Source: Fonsecaea monophora
Lineage: Eukaryota > Ascomycota > Eurotiomycetes > Chaetothyriales > Herpotrichiellaceae
Direction: 5' to 3'
DNA: 10,576 nt
Assembly: GCF_001642475.1 (NCBI RefSeq)
Contig: NW_019174162.1
Span: 1-10,576 of the forward strand
A model generated the notes under the pieces. The model did no database searches. It was not told the DNA's origin and saw nothing but the letters and a program-made list of their open reading frames with translations. This document shows positions 1 to 8,346 of the stretch, piece after piece. Each line of letters opens with the position of its first letter. Position 1 is the first letter of the stretch. Both the position numbers and the translations under genes were made by a program.

Positions 1-3000
1 GTCGTCCTCTTTCTCGTCCTGCAGTCGATAAATCTAAGTAATTACTCGTTTAAATCGGAGTCGGTGATTTCGAAACTAGCCTCGAAGATTATCTATAGCT
101 CGCGACTCTTCCTCCTCGGCTCGGTCTAGATAAAGGAGCGCTAGAGTTTATCGAGCCCGGCGACGACATTTAATATCGCGGACTACTATCGAGCGAATCT
201 CCACTAGGTAACCGTTTCCTACGGCCGGAACTACTTCGAAGAGGTCGCCCGGATTCGAAGATATCTACTAAAGGTTCTTAAAGAACGAGTCTCGGAGAAT
301 AAACCGATTATCGATCTTAGACTAGATACATACCTCGTCTACGAAAAAAAATACACCTTCCTCGGAATTTGCGAGCTACATCAGCGACTGTAAAAATAAC
401 TATAAGACCTTCTTTTTACACGACTGATCCTTCTTCTACAACGAGACCTTCCTCGACTAAACCTCCTCGATCTCGAAGATAACTCGTCGATCTCGACCGA
501 AGGCTATTATTTAGCGGATAATCCCTCGTTTCTTTCGGTAAAGGAGTATGTCCAGCATCAGCTCGCGACCTCGAATTCTCCGATCCGGCGGTCGCTAATC
601 GCGAGGGTAGAGTTAAATGGAACGAAGCGCTGGCATCGGACGGCGATCGTAGGGTTCTTCTAAGCCCGCTAATCCTTCATTAAGCTATTCCTATTGACCG
701 CCCACCTCGCGAGCGGAAGCCCCCTGCGAGGGACGGAGTGGGAGTATACGACCTATCGAAATTTACGAGGTACCGATAGTAATATTCGCGACGTAATATG
801 GGATCGATACTAGGGTTAGGTTCGGATCACTACCTACTGGTATAAAAGTCGAAACATCACTCGAAAATCTCGACCGAATGTTCGTTTTTTACTACTAAGC
901 CTCTCCTACGTGCTCGTCTACTATATTCTCTATGTGATCCCCGTCTATTACTATCTGACGCTCGAATATCTCGAATAGGACGAGATCTCTCCCTTCTTAT
1001 TCGAGATTAACACTAACCGAATCTAGAGCTCGACTTTATCGAGGGTACTCTACGTCCATTCGGGTTAAATTTTTCGAACCGGTCTTATCCTAAATCCCTA
1101 TCGCCATCTCATTAATCATATCCTTCTCGAAAAAATCGGCCTCTACGCGGAAGAATTTATCGACGAAAGCGACGGAGATGTCGAGGTGAGCCTCGAAAAG
1201 GACGACTTAATCATCGACCTCTAGGCGAATCGCTCGATAAAAACGGGATAGCTTTACTATAGTCTCCTGGCGAATTAACCGACGGCCGGCGTCCGCCATC
1301 GATATATCTAAATAGTTCACTTTATACGGTAGTACTAGGCGCTCTTTAAGATCGATAAACTCGACCCGGTATTCGACTAATTCGGATCGAGAGACGATTA
1401 AAACGAGCTCGAGAGGACGACGGGAAACTCTCCACGCGTCCTCCCCTACTACTCCCGCGAAAATATCGTCTTAACGGTCGATATTTACTACTAACTGACC
1501 CGTTTCTTCGAGGAGAAGAGCGCTCGATTCCGCGATATCTACTAGTAAGAGGCGGTCCTCGCAATTTTCGAGAGTATTACGTACCTAACCTATATGAATA
1601 AAATAGGCTCGGGGAAGAGTCTCCTCTACCTCCTTCCGGCCTTCGTCCGATACTAGGATATGGTTAATGTCGTCCTTACGCCTCGAATAAGTCTTAAGGA
1701 GGATCTTTTTAAACGAGCGCGGGATCGAAAGATTCGCGTAGTTCGGTTCGAGGACCTCGTAGCGGAGATCGCGGAGGAACATACCTACCAGCCGTTTAAT
1801 CTAGTCGTCGCCTCGATTAAATCGATCCAGCACTCGTCGTTTTCGGAGTACGTGATCCAGTTAGTGAAGAGTAATCGTCCCGTCCGCCTCTACCTAGACG
1901 AGGTCTATACCATCATCCTCGAAAAAGACTTCCGGTGGGTCATGAAATACGTGAACAGCCTCCTCTAGTATAAGGTCCCTCTCGTATTTATCTCGGTAAC
2001 CCTCCCTATACTACTCCTAAGACTAGTCGAGAGCGAGTTCTTTCTTCTCGAGGGGACGAATCGCATTATTCGGTTAACTACGATCCGCGAAAATATCGAC
2101 TACGAGATCGTAACTATCGACCGTTAAATAATACGACTCGAAGATATCGAGAGGATACTTAAAATGTTCGAGGCGAAAGGGCTCGGTCCGAAAAGTAAGG
2201 CGATTCTCTTCGTCCCGACCTATCACTACGGGAACGGACTCTCGATAAAGATGAAAATCCCCTTCTATCATGCGAGGGATCCCTAGAAAGATCAGATTCT
2301 TCATTCGTTCCTGACGGACGATACGGTCTTGACCCTCTTCGCGACGAGCGCGCTCGCCCTCGGGGTCGACTTCCACCTCGTTCGATTTACACTACATCTC
2401 CCCCCGCACCGATAAGGCTTAATTAAATTTATTTAAGGCTCGAGTCGTATTCGTCGAGACGGACTGTCGGTGATCCTCTAAAGTTAGAGGTCGAAAGAAC
2501 TCCGACGTTAAACGTAATCCTCGTATGAATCGATGGATCTCTCGAATATTACGAGCGCGGAGCAGTTTAAGTCGATCGATCAGTTAGTTTTTCAGAAGCT
2601 CCTGAACGAGGATCGGTATGTCCGACAGGTCACGAGCCACTTCCTCGACAACGTCGACATCGTCAGCTATACGTCGTATAATACGAGATCCGCCTCGAAA
2701 ATTAAGCCTTACTATATCTATTAACGCGAATAGAGCGTATTTTAGCGGTAGGCGAATCGCGAAGAAGACGCCATTAGAGAGATAAACGTCGGGCTCGCGC
2801 AATTCGAGGACGTGATCGAAGATTTCTCCCTCGCGCCCTGTTTTTTCTGCCTCTTCCTCGGAAATCTCGACGAGATGAACGCCTACTCGTTCCTTAAGTG
2901 TCCACTGACTAACTCGCCAGCCTTCTACCGGGCTAGAGGTCTAACGAGGACTCTTCAAAATCGACTAAGCGCTCTAAATTCTCGACTCTTAGCCAGCCGG

Positions 3001-3537
3001 GGTCTAGTCCGAGGCAGCTGTTACTACCAGTGTCTCTTACCGTCGCGAGTCTATACGCGATTTAAAGACCTCGAAGAAAAAGAGGTGACGGACGAATGTA
3101 TCTACCCGATGGTCGTCAAGAGCTTTATCGCGATTATCGAGCTCCGCCTCGAAATAGGCCACCCGTAGGTCTTTTTAAACGCGTTAGGGATCGAAATTTC
3201 CGAGCTCTATAACTAGGGGCAAGATTGCGTGGGAATCCTTGACTACCTTCGTAGGCCTACTCGATTATTTAGGATAGACGCGATCGAGGTCTACTAGGTC
3301 TTAAACGATCTAAGTATCGTTAAAATCGTTTAGGCGCGCGAGAGTGTCGAGGACGATAATGGGCGGAAGCGATTAAGAATGTTAATATAGTAATATATAA
3401 TGTATAAGGAACTCGTCGAGAAAACCGTTCCCCTTCTCGTTACTTATAAGGGATCCCTCGTGGAAGTCGTATAGTGTACGAGGGGTTAGGTAAGGTAGGG
3501 GTATATAAGTAGACTCTACCTAAGTTATTTAACTTAA
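1..3537 (+). pseudogene. RIP-decayed RecQ-type helicase with tyrosine-recombinase-like N-terminal part (copy 1, 5' end outside window)
   Basis: One reading frame (codons beginning at base 1) runs through the region with protein-like content. I count about 40 in-frame stops to base 3390, all TAG or TAA, as expected when RIP turns TGG, CAG or CAA into stops. Helicase motifs in order: GSGKS (1606-1620; the preceding Ile ATA fits a former Thr ACA), DEVY (1897-1908; Tyr fits a former His, giving a DExH box), SVTLP (1993-2007; GTA fits a former GCA, the usual SATLP), ATSALALGVDF (2341-2373), and a motif VI-like SSRIRRDG (2440-2463). This order is typical of RecQ-type helicases, and the flavour resembles telomere-linked helicases of fungal subtelomeres. 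Upstream, at 700-1270, lies a segment with RGTE, KSR, YRH and a C-terminal YY, discussed as tyrosine-recombinase-like. Downstream is a C-x2-C-x11-Y-x4-C knuckle (2839-2901). The start lies left of the window. The 3' end is uncertain: the frame is plausible to the double stop at 3535-3540. Confidence 0.85.
700..1270 (+). other. Tyrosine-recombinase-like segment inside the decayed helicase gene
   Basis: In the same frame as the helicase the translation shows, in order: a SGSPLRGTE-like box (Arg codon 727-729), a basic YKSRNITRK stretch (Lys codon 844-846), NPYRHLINHILL (Arg 1102-1104, His 1105-1107), and DL-stop-ANRS followed by LYYSLL (tyrosines 1255-1260). The stop at 1222 fits a former Gln. 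This order matches the R, K, RH and Tyr boxes of tyrosine recombinases such as XerD, where the second box reads LRHAFATHLL and the Tyr follows a GHS motif. Departures are the His of HxxR, which is Asn here, an Asn-Arg pair where Gly-His would be expected, and an acidic insert before the Tyr. The resemblance is by eye. It could instead be only the conserved N-terminal region of telomere-linked helicases. Confidence 0.45.
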
Positions 3538-3721
3538 TAGTTGAAGAAGACTCAGTACTAGAGACGCCGAAAATTTCGGCTCTCCACCCGAAGAGAACGA
3601 GGTAACGGAGGCCCCGAATAATATAAGGCTCTCTTCGATTTTTTCGAGGTACGTGGTTAGCCCGTTAAAAGGGGAGTTTAACGTAAGTTCGCGTCCTCTC
3701 GAAAAAATCGAGGGATACCTC

Positions 3722-3800
3722 GGAATATTCGAACTCGAAATATTCGAACTCGGGCCCTACTCCTCGAAATAATCGAACTCGAAATACTCGAGGAGCAGGT
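3722..3800. repeat. Minisatellite, short allele (copy 1)
   Basis: Short units of about 15 bp starting TCGAACTCG and ending AAATAT or AAATAA are interspersed with one 29-bp unit that contains GGGCCC and CTACTCCTCGA. The right edge carries TCGAGGAGCAG (3788-3798), a near-perfect inverted copy of CTACTCCTCGA (3757-3767), so the array can fold on itself. Copy 2 has three of the 29-bp units at the same site. Confidence 0.75.
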
Positions 3801-3911
3801 CGAAATTTTCGTGCCGACGGGGAGGGTACCAGACCTAATAGTAACGATACTACTTAGGAGGGTATTAGACCTAACCCTCTAGAAAACCTTAGCGAGGCTA
3901 GATTATTTTAA

Positions 3912-3959
3912 CCCTCTCTTCTTTCCTTCTGACCTTTCCTTCTTCATCCTACCTACCCC
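3912..3959 (+). promoter_or_regulatory. Pyrimidine-rich promoter-like tract upstream of the small multi-exon gene (copy 1)
   Basis: About 48 bases are almost entirely C and T, ending roughly 115 bp before the ATG at 4074. CT-rich tracts just upstream of start codons are common in filamentous-fungal promoters. The tract is retained in copy 2 at 8625-8673. The role is inferred from position and composition only. Confidence 0.4.
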
Positions 3960-4073
3960 GTCGCCGCCGCCTCGCTCCTACCTCGTTTTTTTCGAACAGT
4001 CTGACAGTCTATCTAGCCTTAAAAAAAACGACTACTAACTCACTAAAAACGACCTCGAAAAAATCGACCTAAA

Positions 4074-5318
4074 ATGCCTAAGGTCCCTAAGACCCTAAAA
4101 AAGGCTACGGGCGGGTTAAAGAAACCGACTGACGGGTCGAAAAAAGTGACTGACGGGTCGAAAAATACGCCTATACCCTCCCCCTCTCCGGCTTCGGCTA
4201 AGATCACGCCTACGATGCCCCCCGCCGGCGTTAGCAGCCTTCTTAGGTAAGCCCTAACACCCTCCCTCCTCTAAAAAAACGAGAGCTGACTCGAAAAAAA
4301 AGATCTAGAGCTCGGGTCTGGCGCGAGGAGGGCTACGGCCGTATCGAACGCCCTATCATCATAAGTAAGTCCACCATCAAGGAGAAGATCGAGTAAGTTC
4401 ATTTTTCTCGAACCCCCCTTCGTTTTTTTCTCGCCCAGCTCCCAGTACCTTTTCCCTCGTTTTTCTCGAGCATCTCGCTCCTTTTTTTTTAGCTAACCGC
4501 CAGTACGATTTCCCTCGTTTTTCTCGAAGCCCCCTTCGTTTTTTTTTTGGCCGACCTCCAGCACGATTTCCCTCGTTTTTTTCGAGTACCTAGCCCCTTT
4601 TTTTTTGGCTAACTCCTAGTACGTTTTACTTCGTTTTTTTCGATTAGAGTACCTACCCGCTAACCGTCGATTTTTTCGAACTAGGAATCGTTTTTAGCGA
4701 GGTAAGAGTAACTTACCCGTAAAGATAAAGTGCTGGTCCTACTTTAAAGGAAATAAGGTACTTTTCGACTCCCCCCTCGAAAAAAAAGAGCCTAGACTTA
4801 CCTCGAAATTTTCTAGCGTATCCCTATTAAGGTCGGCGAGGCCCCGGATGGCACTAAGGATGATCCCTACCTAGCCTGTAGGTGCCTAGCCTCGGTAAGA
4901 ACGACTCCCCCTTCGATTTTCTCGACCGCTAACTCAAAAAAAAAGTACGCATTAGTAGAGGAGCTCCTAGTGGTCTTTAACGTCTACCCTAGCGATCCTA
5001 AGGCCGCTAAGGTAAGAAAAAATCGAACCTTTACTCGAAAAAAACTAACGGATGGTAGACTGGGCCTAACTACGCTCTCTATATCGGCATATACCGCTAT
5101 AACTTCATCGAGGCTAGTTTTTCCCGACCCTCTATTCGAAAAAAACTAACTGTCCTAGCTGATTAAGATGCTCACCACCTAGGTAGACTAGGTAGAGGAC
5201 TAGGAGGTTAGTTCGAAAAATCCGAGTCCCCCCTCATTTTTTTCTAACATGATGGTAGTTCGACGTCGAAGTCGCCTATCAGGCGTTAGAGGCTAAAGGC
5301 TGGGAGTCCATCTTGTAG
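4074..5318 (+). pseudogene. Unrecognised 8-exon gene, 205-residue product (copy 1; three in-frame TAGs in exon 7)
   Basis: I do not recognise this protein. Proposed exons: 4074-4246, 4303-4392, 4709-4757, 4817-4894, 4946-5011, 5059-5112, 5159-5206 and 5259-5318. They total 618 nt, exactly 206 codons, with phase kept at every junction. Introns 1, 3, 4, 5, 6 and 7 are 46-59 nt, each with a CTAAC/CTGAC/CTTAC-like branch site and a 3' AG. Intron 6 needs a GC donor (GAG|GCTAGT) to keep the frame. Intron 2 is 316 nt and repetitive. The start ATG has A at -3. The N-terminus is basic and rich in Lys, Pro, Ser and Thr, with a 7-residue repeat (GGLKKPT, DGSKKVT, DGSKNTP). Next come SRARVWREEGYGRIER (exon 2), CWSYFKGNK (exon 3, Cys96), YLACRCLAS (exon 4, Cys125 and Cys127) and an acidic Trp-rich end. 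The three TAGs in exon 7 (residues 178, 181, 185) fit former TGG codons; other exons are open. A basic-tailed nuclear protein is a guess. Confidence 0.65.
4393..4708 (+). repeat. Long intron 2 made of about five tandem 58-bp intron-like units (copy 1)
   Basis: The CCCTCGTTTTT landmark recurs at 4454, 4512 and 4570, with related versions at 4396 and 4628, a period of exactly 58 bp. Most units contain a run of eight to ten T, then a GCTAAC- or GCCGAC-like branch sequence, then CCAGTACG, CCAGCACG or CTAGTACG. That gives each unit an acceptor-like AG overlapping a GTACG donor-like start. The unit length matches the other introns of this gene (46-59 nt). In copy 2 the same array differs mainly in T-run length. 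Confidence 0.7.
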
Positions 5319-5860
5319 CCTCGTTTTTTCCGACTACGGCCTCTTTTTTTTTTAACTGGAGTCCTACCCATTCCCACTCGATTTTTTCGAGCGGAAGGCC
5401 TCTTTACTGTATATAACGGTAGTAGTGGTTTACTATGTTCGTTTTTTTCGAGCTGGAGGATAGGATACTGGGCTGGCATCATTTTTTTCGAGGTACATCT
5501 ACAGGAAATAGGAAATTAACTAAGTCTAAAGGCCCTCGTTAGAAACGACCCTAGGGTCGAAAATTTCGGCTAAAGAGCCGAAAAATACAAGATAAATTAA
5601 GCTTCGAAAACTTCGACTCTTCTCTCGTAAATTAAGAGCTTCTCTTCGAAAAAATCGAGCGGCGTGAACGCCCGTCAGGAGTAGCCTCTAACGGCGATAC
5701 GGCGCCTCGAAAAAAACGAGTCTAGCCTCGTTCGGACTAGGGGAGGGTTTAGAGACCCTATAGTCGAAACCTTAACTTAGCCTACGAGGAAGTCCCTAAA
5801 GCTACACTATTTCCGCTCTAATTTAACGACCCTTAGTTCGATTCTTTCGAAAATGAATAG
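5319..5860 (+). other. 3' flank of the small gene, copy 1, without a convincing gene
   Basis: No coding frame stands out. The minus-strand frame at 5279-5482 is low-complexity and overlaps the last exon. The region has about six TCG-A/T-tract-CGA modules (for example near 5320, 5378, 5439, 5644 and 5705), a 14-bp perfect palindrome (5546-5559) and a small hairpin (5567-5580). It is repeated at the right end of the window. Confidence 0.6.
5546..5580. repeat. Perfect 14-bp palindrome next to a hairpin (copy 1)
   Basis: CGACCCTAGGGTCG at 5546-5559 is a perfect palindrome. It is followed by CGGCT, a four-base loop and AGCCG at 5567-5580. Both are unchanged in copy 2 (10262-10296), although many nearby bases differ. 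Function unknown; a protein-binding or RNA-processing site is possible. Confidence 0.6.
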
Positions 5861-6077
5861 AGGGGTAGAACTCGATATTCTCTATCTAGTAAGCGAAAAA
5901 AACGCACTTGGAAAATTTCTAGTTAAAGAGATATTCGCGATTTTAATCTTCTATAGATCTACCCTCTAGGGTTAAGACTATATTAGTCTATCTACGAGAC
6001 GGAGAGTCTATCTAAGTAGATATTATCGAAGAATAGACCCTAATAAGCGGAAAAATCGAAAAAACCGTCGTTTTTTA
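5861..6077. other. RIP-mutated tail of copy 1
   Basis: No gene is visible. By eye I find one CA and one TG in 217 bp, so this stretch was mutated like the repeat. It is therefore probably still part of the repeat, although its partner in copy 2 lies beyond the window. An A-rich module near 5895 (GCGAAAAAAACGC) has inverted GCG/CGC ends. Confidence 0.45.
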
Positions 6078-6174
6078 CGATGGGTACCAAGAGATATTCG
6101 ACTTTCTATTTCCTTAGTACCCATTATAGAAAAAATCTTGGAATCCTTCGATGGGTACCATCGAGCAGGGTAGT
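6078..6174. other. Non-RIPped junction segment between copies, with 12-bp direct repeats
   Basis: CGATGGGTACCA occurs at 6078-6089 and again at 6149-6160. GTACCCAT at 6117-6124 is an inverted copy of ATGGGTAC (6080-6087). About seven CA or TG dinucleotides survive in this 97-bp stretch, against three in a 300-bp stretch of copy 2. It therefore looks like sequence that was not repeated when RIP acted, lying between the 3' end of copy 1 and the truncated 5' end of copy 2. Confidence 0.5.
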
Positions 6175-8162
6175 AGGCGGTCCTCGCAATTTTCGAGAGT
6201 ATTACGTACCTAACTTATATAAATAAAATAGGCTCGGGGAAGAGTCTCCTCTACCTCCTTTCAGCCTTCGTCCGGTACTAGGATATAGTTAATATCGTCC
6301 TTACGCCTCGAATAAGTCTTAAGGAGGATCTTTTTAAACGAGCGCGAGATCGAAAGATTCGCGTAGTTTAGTTCGAGGACCTCGTAGCGGAGATCGCGGA
6401 GGAATATACCTACTAGCCGTTTAATCTAGTCGTCGCCTCGATTAAATCGATCTAGTACTCGTCGTTTTCGGAGTACGTAATTTAATTAGTAAAGAGTAAT
6501 CGACCCGTCCGCCTCTACCTAGACGAGGTCTATACTATTATCCTCGAAAAAGACTTCCAGTAGGTCATGAAATACGTAAATAGCCTCCTCTAGTATAAGG
6601 TCCCTCTCGTATTTATCTCGGTAACCCTCCCTATACTACTCCTAAGACTAGTCGAGAGCGAGTTCTTTCTTCTCGAGGGGACGAATCGCATTATTCGATT
6701 AACTACGATCCGCGAAAATATCGACTACGAGATCGTAACTATTAACCGTTAAATAATACGACTCGAAGATATCGAGAGGATACTTAAAATGTTCGAGGCG
6801 AAAGGACTCGGTCCGAAAAGTAAGGCGATTCTCTTCGTCCCGACCTATTACTACGGGAACGGACTCTCGATGAAGATAAAAATCCCCTTCTATTATGCGA
6901 GGGATCCCTAGAAAGATCAGATTCTTTATTCGTTCCTAACGGACGATACGGTCTTGACCCTCTTCGCGACGAGCGCGCTCGCCCTCGGGGTCGACTTCTA
7001 CCTCGTTCGATTTACACTATATCTCCCCCCGCACCGATTAGGCTTAATTAAATTTATTTAAGGCTCGAGTCGTATTCGTCGAGACGGACGGTCGGTGATC
7101 CTCTAAAGTTAGAGGTCGAAAGAACTCCGACGCTAAACGTAATCCTCGTATAAATCGATGGATCTCTCGAATATTACGAGCGCGGAGTAGTTTAAGTCGA
7201 TCGATTAGTTAATTTTTTAGAAGCTCCTAAACGAGGATCGGTATATCCGATAGGTTACGAGCTACTTCCTCGATAACGTTAACATCGTTAGCTATACGTC
7301 GTATAATACGAGATCCGCCTCGAAAATTAAGCCTTACTATATCTATTAACGCGAATAGAGCGTATTTCAGCGGTAGGCGAATCGCGAAGAAGACGCTATT
7401 AGAGAGATAAACGTCGGGCTCGCACAATTTAAGGACGTAATCGAAGATTTCTCCCTCGCGCCCTATTTTTTCTACCTCTTCCTCGGAAATCTCGACGAGA
7501 TGAACGCCTACTCGTTCCTTAAGTACCTACTGACTAACTCGCTAGCCTTCTACCGGGCTAGAGGTCTAACGAAGACTCTTTAAAATCGACTAAGCGCTCT
7601 AAATTCTCGACTCTTAGCCGGCCGGGGTCTAGTCCGAGGCAGCTATTACTACTAGTATCTCTTACCGTCGCGAGTCTATACGCGATTTAAAGACCTCGAA
7701 GAAAAAGAGGTGACGGACGAATATATCTACCTAATGGTCGTCAAGAGCTTTATCGCGATTATCGAGCTCCGCCTCGAAATAAGCTACCTATAGGTCTTTT
7801 TAAACGCGTTAGGGATCGAAATTTCCGAGCTCTATAACTAGGAGTAAGATTACGTAGAAATCCTTAACTACCTTCGTAGACCTACTCGATTATTTAGGAT
7901 AGACGCGATCGAGGTCTACTAGGTCTTAAACGATCTAAGTATCGTTAAAATCGTTTAGGCGCGCGAGAGTGTTAATAACGATAATAGGCGGAAGCGATTA
8001 AGAATGTTAATATAGTAATATATAATGTACGAGGAACTCGTCGAGAAAACCGTTCCCCTCCTCGTTACCGACGAGGGATCTCTCGTAGAAGTCGTATAGT
8101 ATATAAGGGGTTAGGTAAGGTAGGGGTATATAAGTAGACTCTATCTAAGTTATTTAACTTAA
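6175..8162 (+). pseudogene. 5'-truncated, RIP-decayed copy of the RecQ-type helicase gene (copy 2)
   Basis: Collinear with 1550-3537 at a constant offset of 4625 bp, apparently without indels. It starts abruptly about 56 bp before the ATP-binding motif, so the whole recombinase-like part is missing. GSGKS is at 6231-6245 and DEVY at 6522-6533. RIP damage is heavier than in copy 1: further Gln and Trp codons have become stops, and the three cysteines of the zinc-knuckle-like motif (7464-7526) are all Tyr codons. Most, though not all, differences from copy 1 are CA-to-TA or TG-to-TA. It cannot encode a functional protein. Confidence 0.85.
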
Positions 8163-8346
8163 TAGTCGAAGAAGACTCAGCACTAGAGACGTCGAAAATT
8201 TCGGCTCTCTACCCGAAGAGAACGAGGTAACGGAGGCCCTAAATAATATAAGGCTCCCTTCGATTTTTTCGAGGTACGTAGTTAGCCCGTTAAAAGAGGA
8301 GTTTAACGTAAGTTTACGTCCCCTCGAAAAAATCGAGGGATGCCTC

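Larger units (their letters stand above)
3538..4073 (+). other. Intergenic region between the two genes of copy 1
   Basis: No convincing coding frame is visible apart from a possible tail of the helicase frame. The region holds an inverted repeat (GCCGAAA, one base, TTTCGGC at 3566-3580), two TCG-A/T-tract-CGA modules near 3638 and 3699, a minisatellite (3722-3800), and a pyrimidine-rich tract (3912-3959) ahead of the next gene. The same parts occur in the same order in copy 2. Confidence 0.6.
1550..5860 (+). repeat. Direct repeat of about 4.3 kb, left copy (right copy at 6175-10576)
   Basis: Every landmark from the AGGCGG at 1550 to the GAATAG at 5860 recurs in the same order at 6175-10576. 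Differences are mostly RIP-type transitions, plus minisatellite and T-run length changes. The unit carries both genes, so both have been duplicated together. Copy 1 continues left of 1550 with the 5' part of the helicase gene. Confidence 0.9.

Noticed and set aside
806..820. Telomere-like TAGGGTTAGG, and CCTAACCCT-like words at 3867 and 8583
   Set aside because: Each is only one to two repeat lengths. RIP creates TA-rich words, and the first sits inside the helicase frame. This is not evidence of a telomere tract.
2074..2376. Minus-strand frames at 1346-1564, 1585-1782, 2074-2376, 2584-2802 and 7227-7427
   Set aside because: They lie antisense to the helicase frame, whose motifs are recognisable. 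Removal of CA/TG depletes some stop codons on the other strand, which leaves chance open frames.
3500..3508. TATATAAG as a TATA box for the small gene
   Set aside because: It lies more than 550 bp from the ATG, overlaps the likely helicase tail, and TA-rich words are expected in RIPped DNA.
4702..4730. A separate mini-exon ending at 4701 with a 29-nt intron at 4702-4730
   Set aside because: 29 nt is too short for an intron, and the phase into TGCTGGTCC would be wrong. Accepting at 4708 gives an open in-phase exon.
5279..5482. Minus-strand 67-residue basic frame
   Set aside because: It consists of Lys/Arg runs from poly-T tracts read backwards and overlaps the last exon of the + strand gene.
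5567..5580. Hairpin as a bacterial-type terminator
   Set aside because: Introns and RIP show this is eukaryotic DNA, and the T-run needed after the stem is absent.
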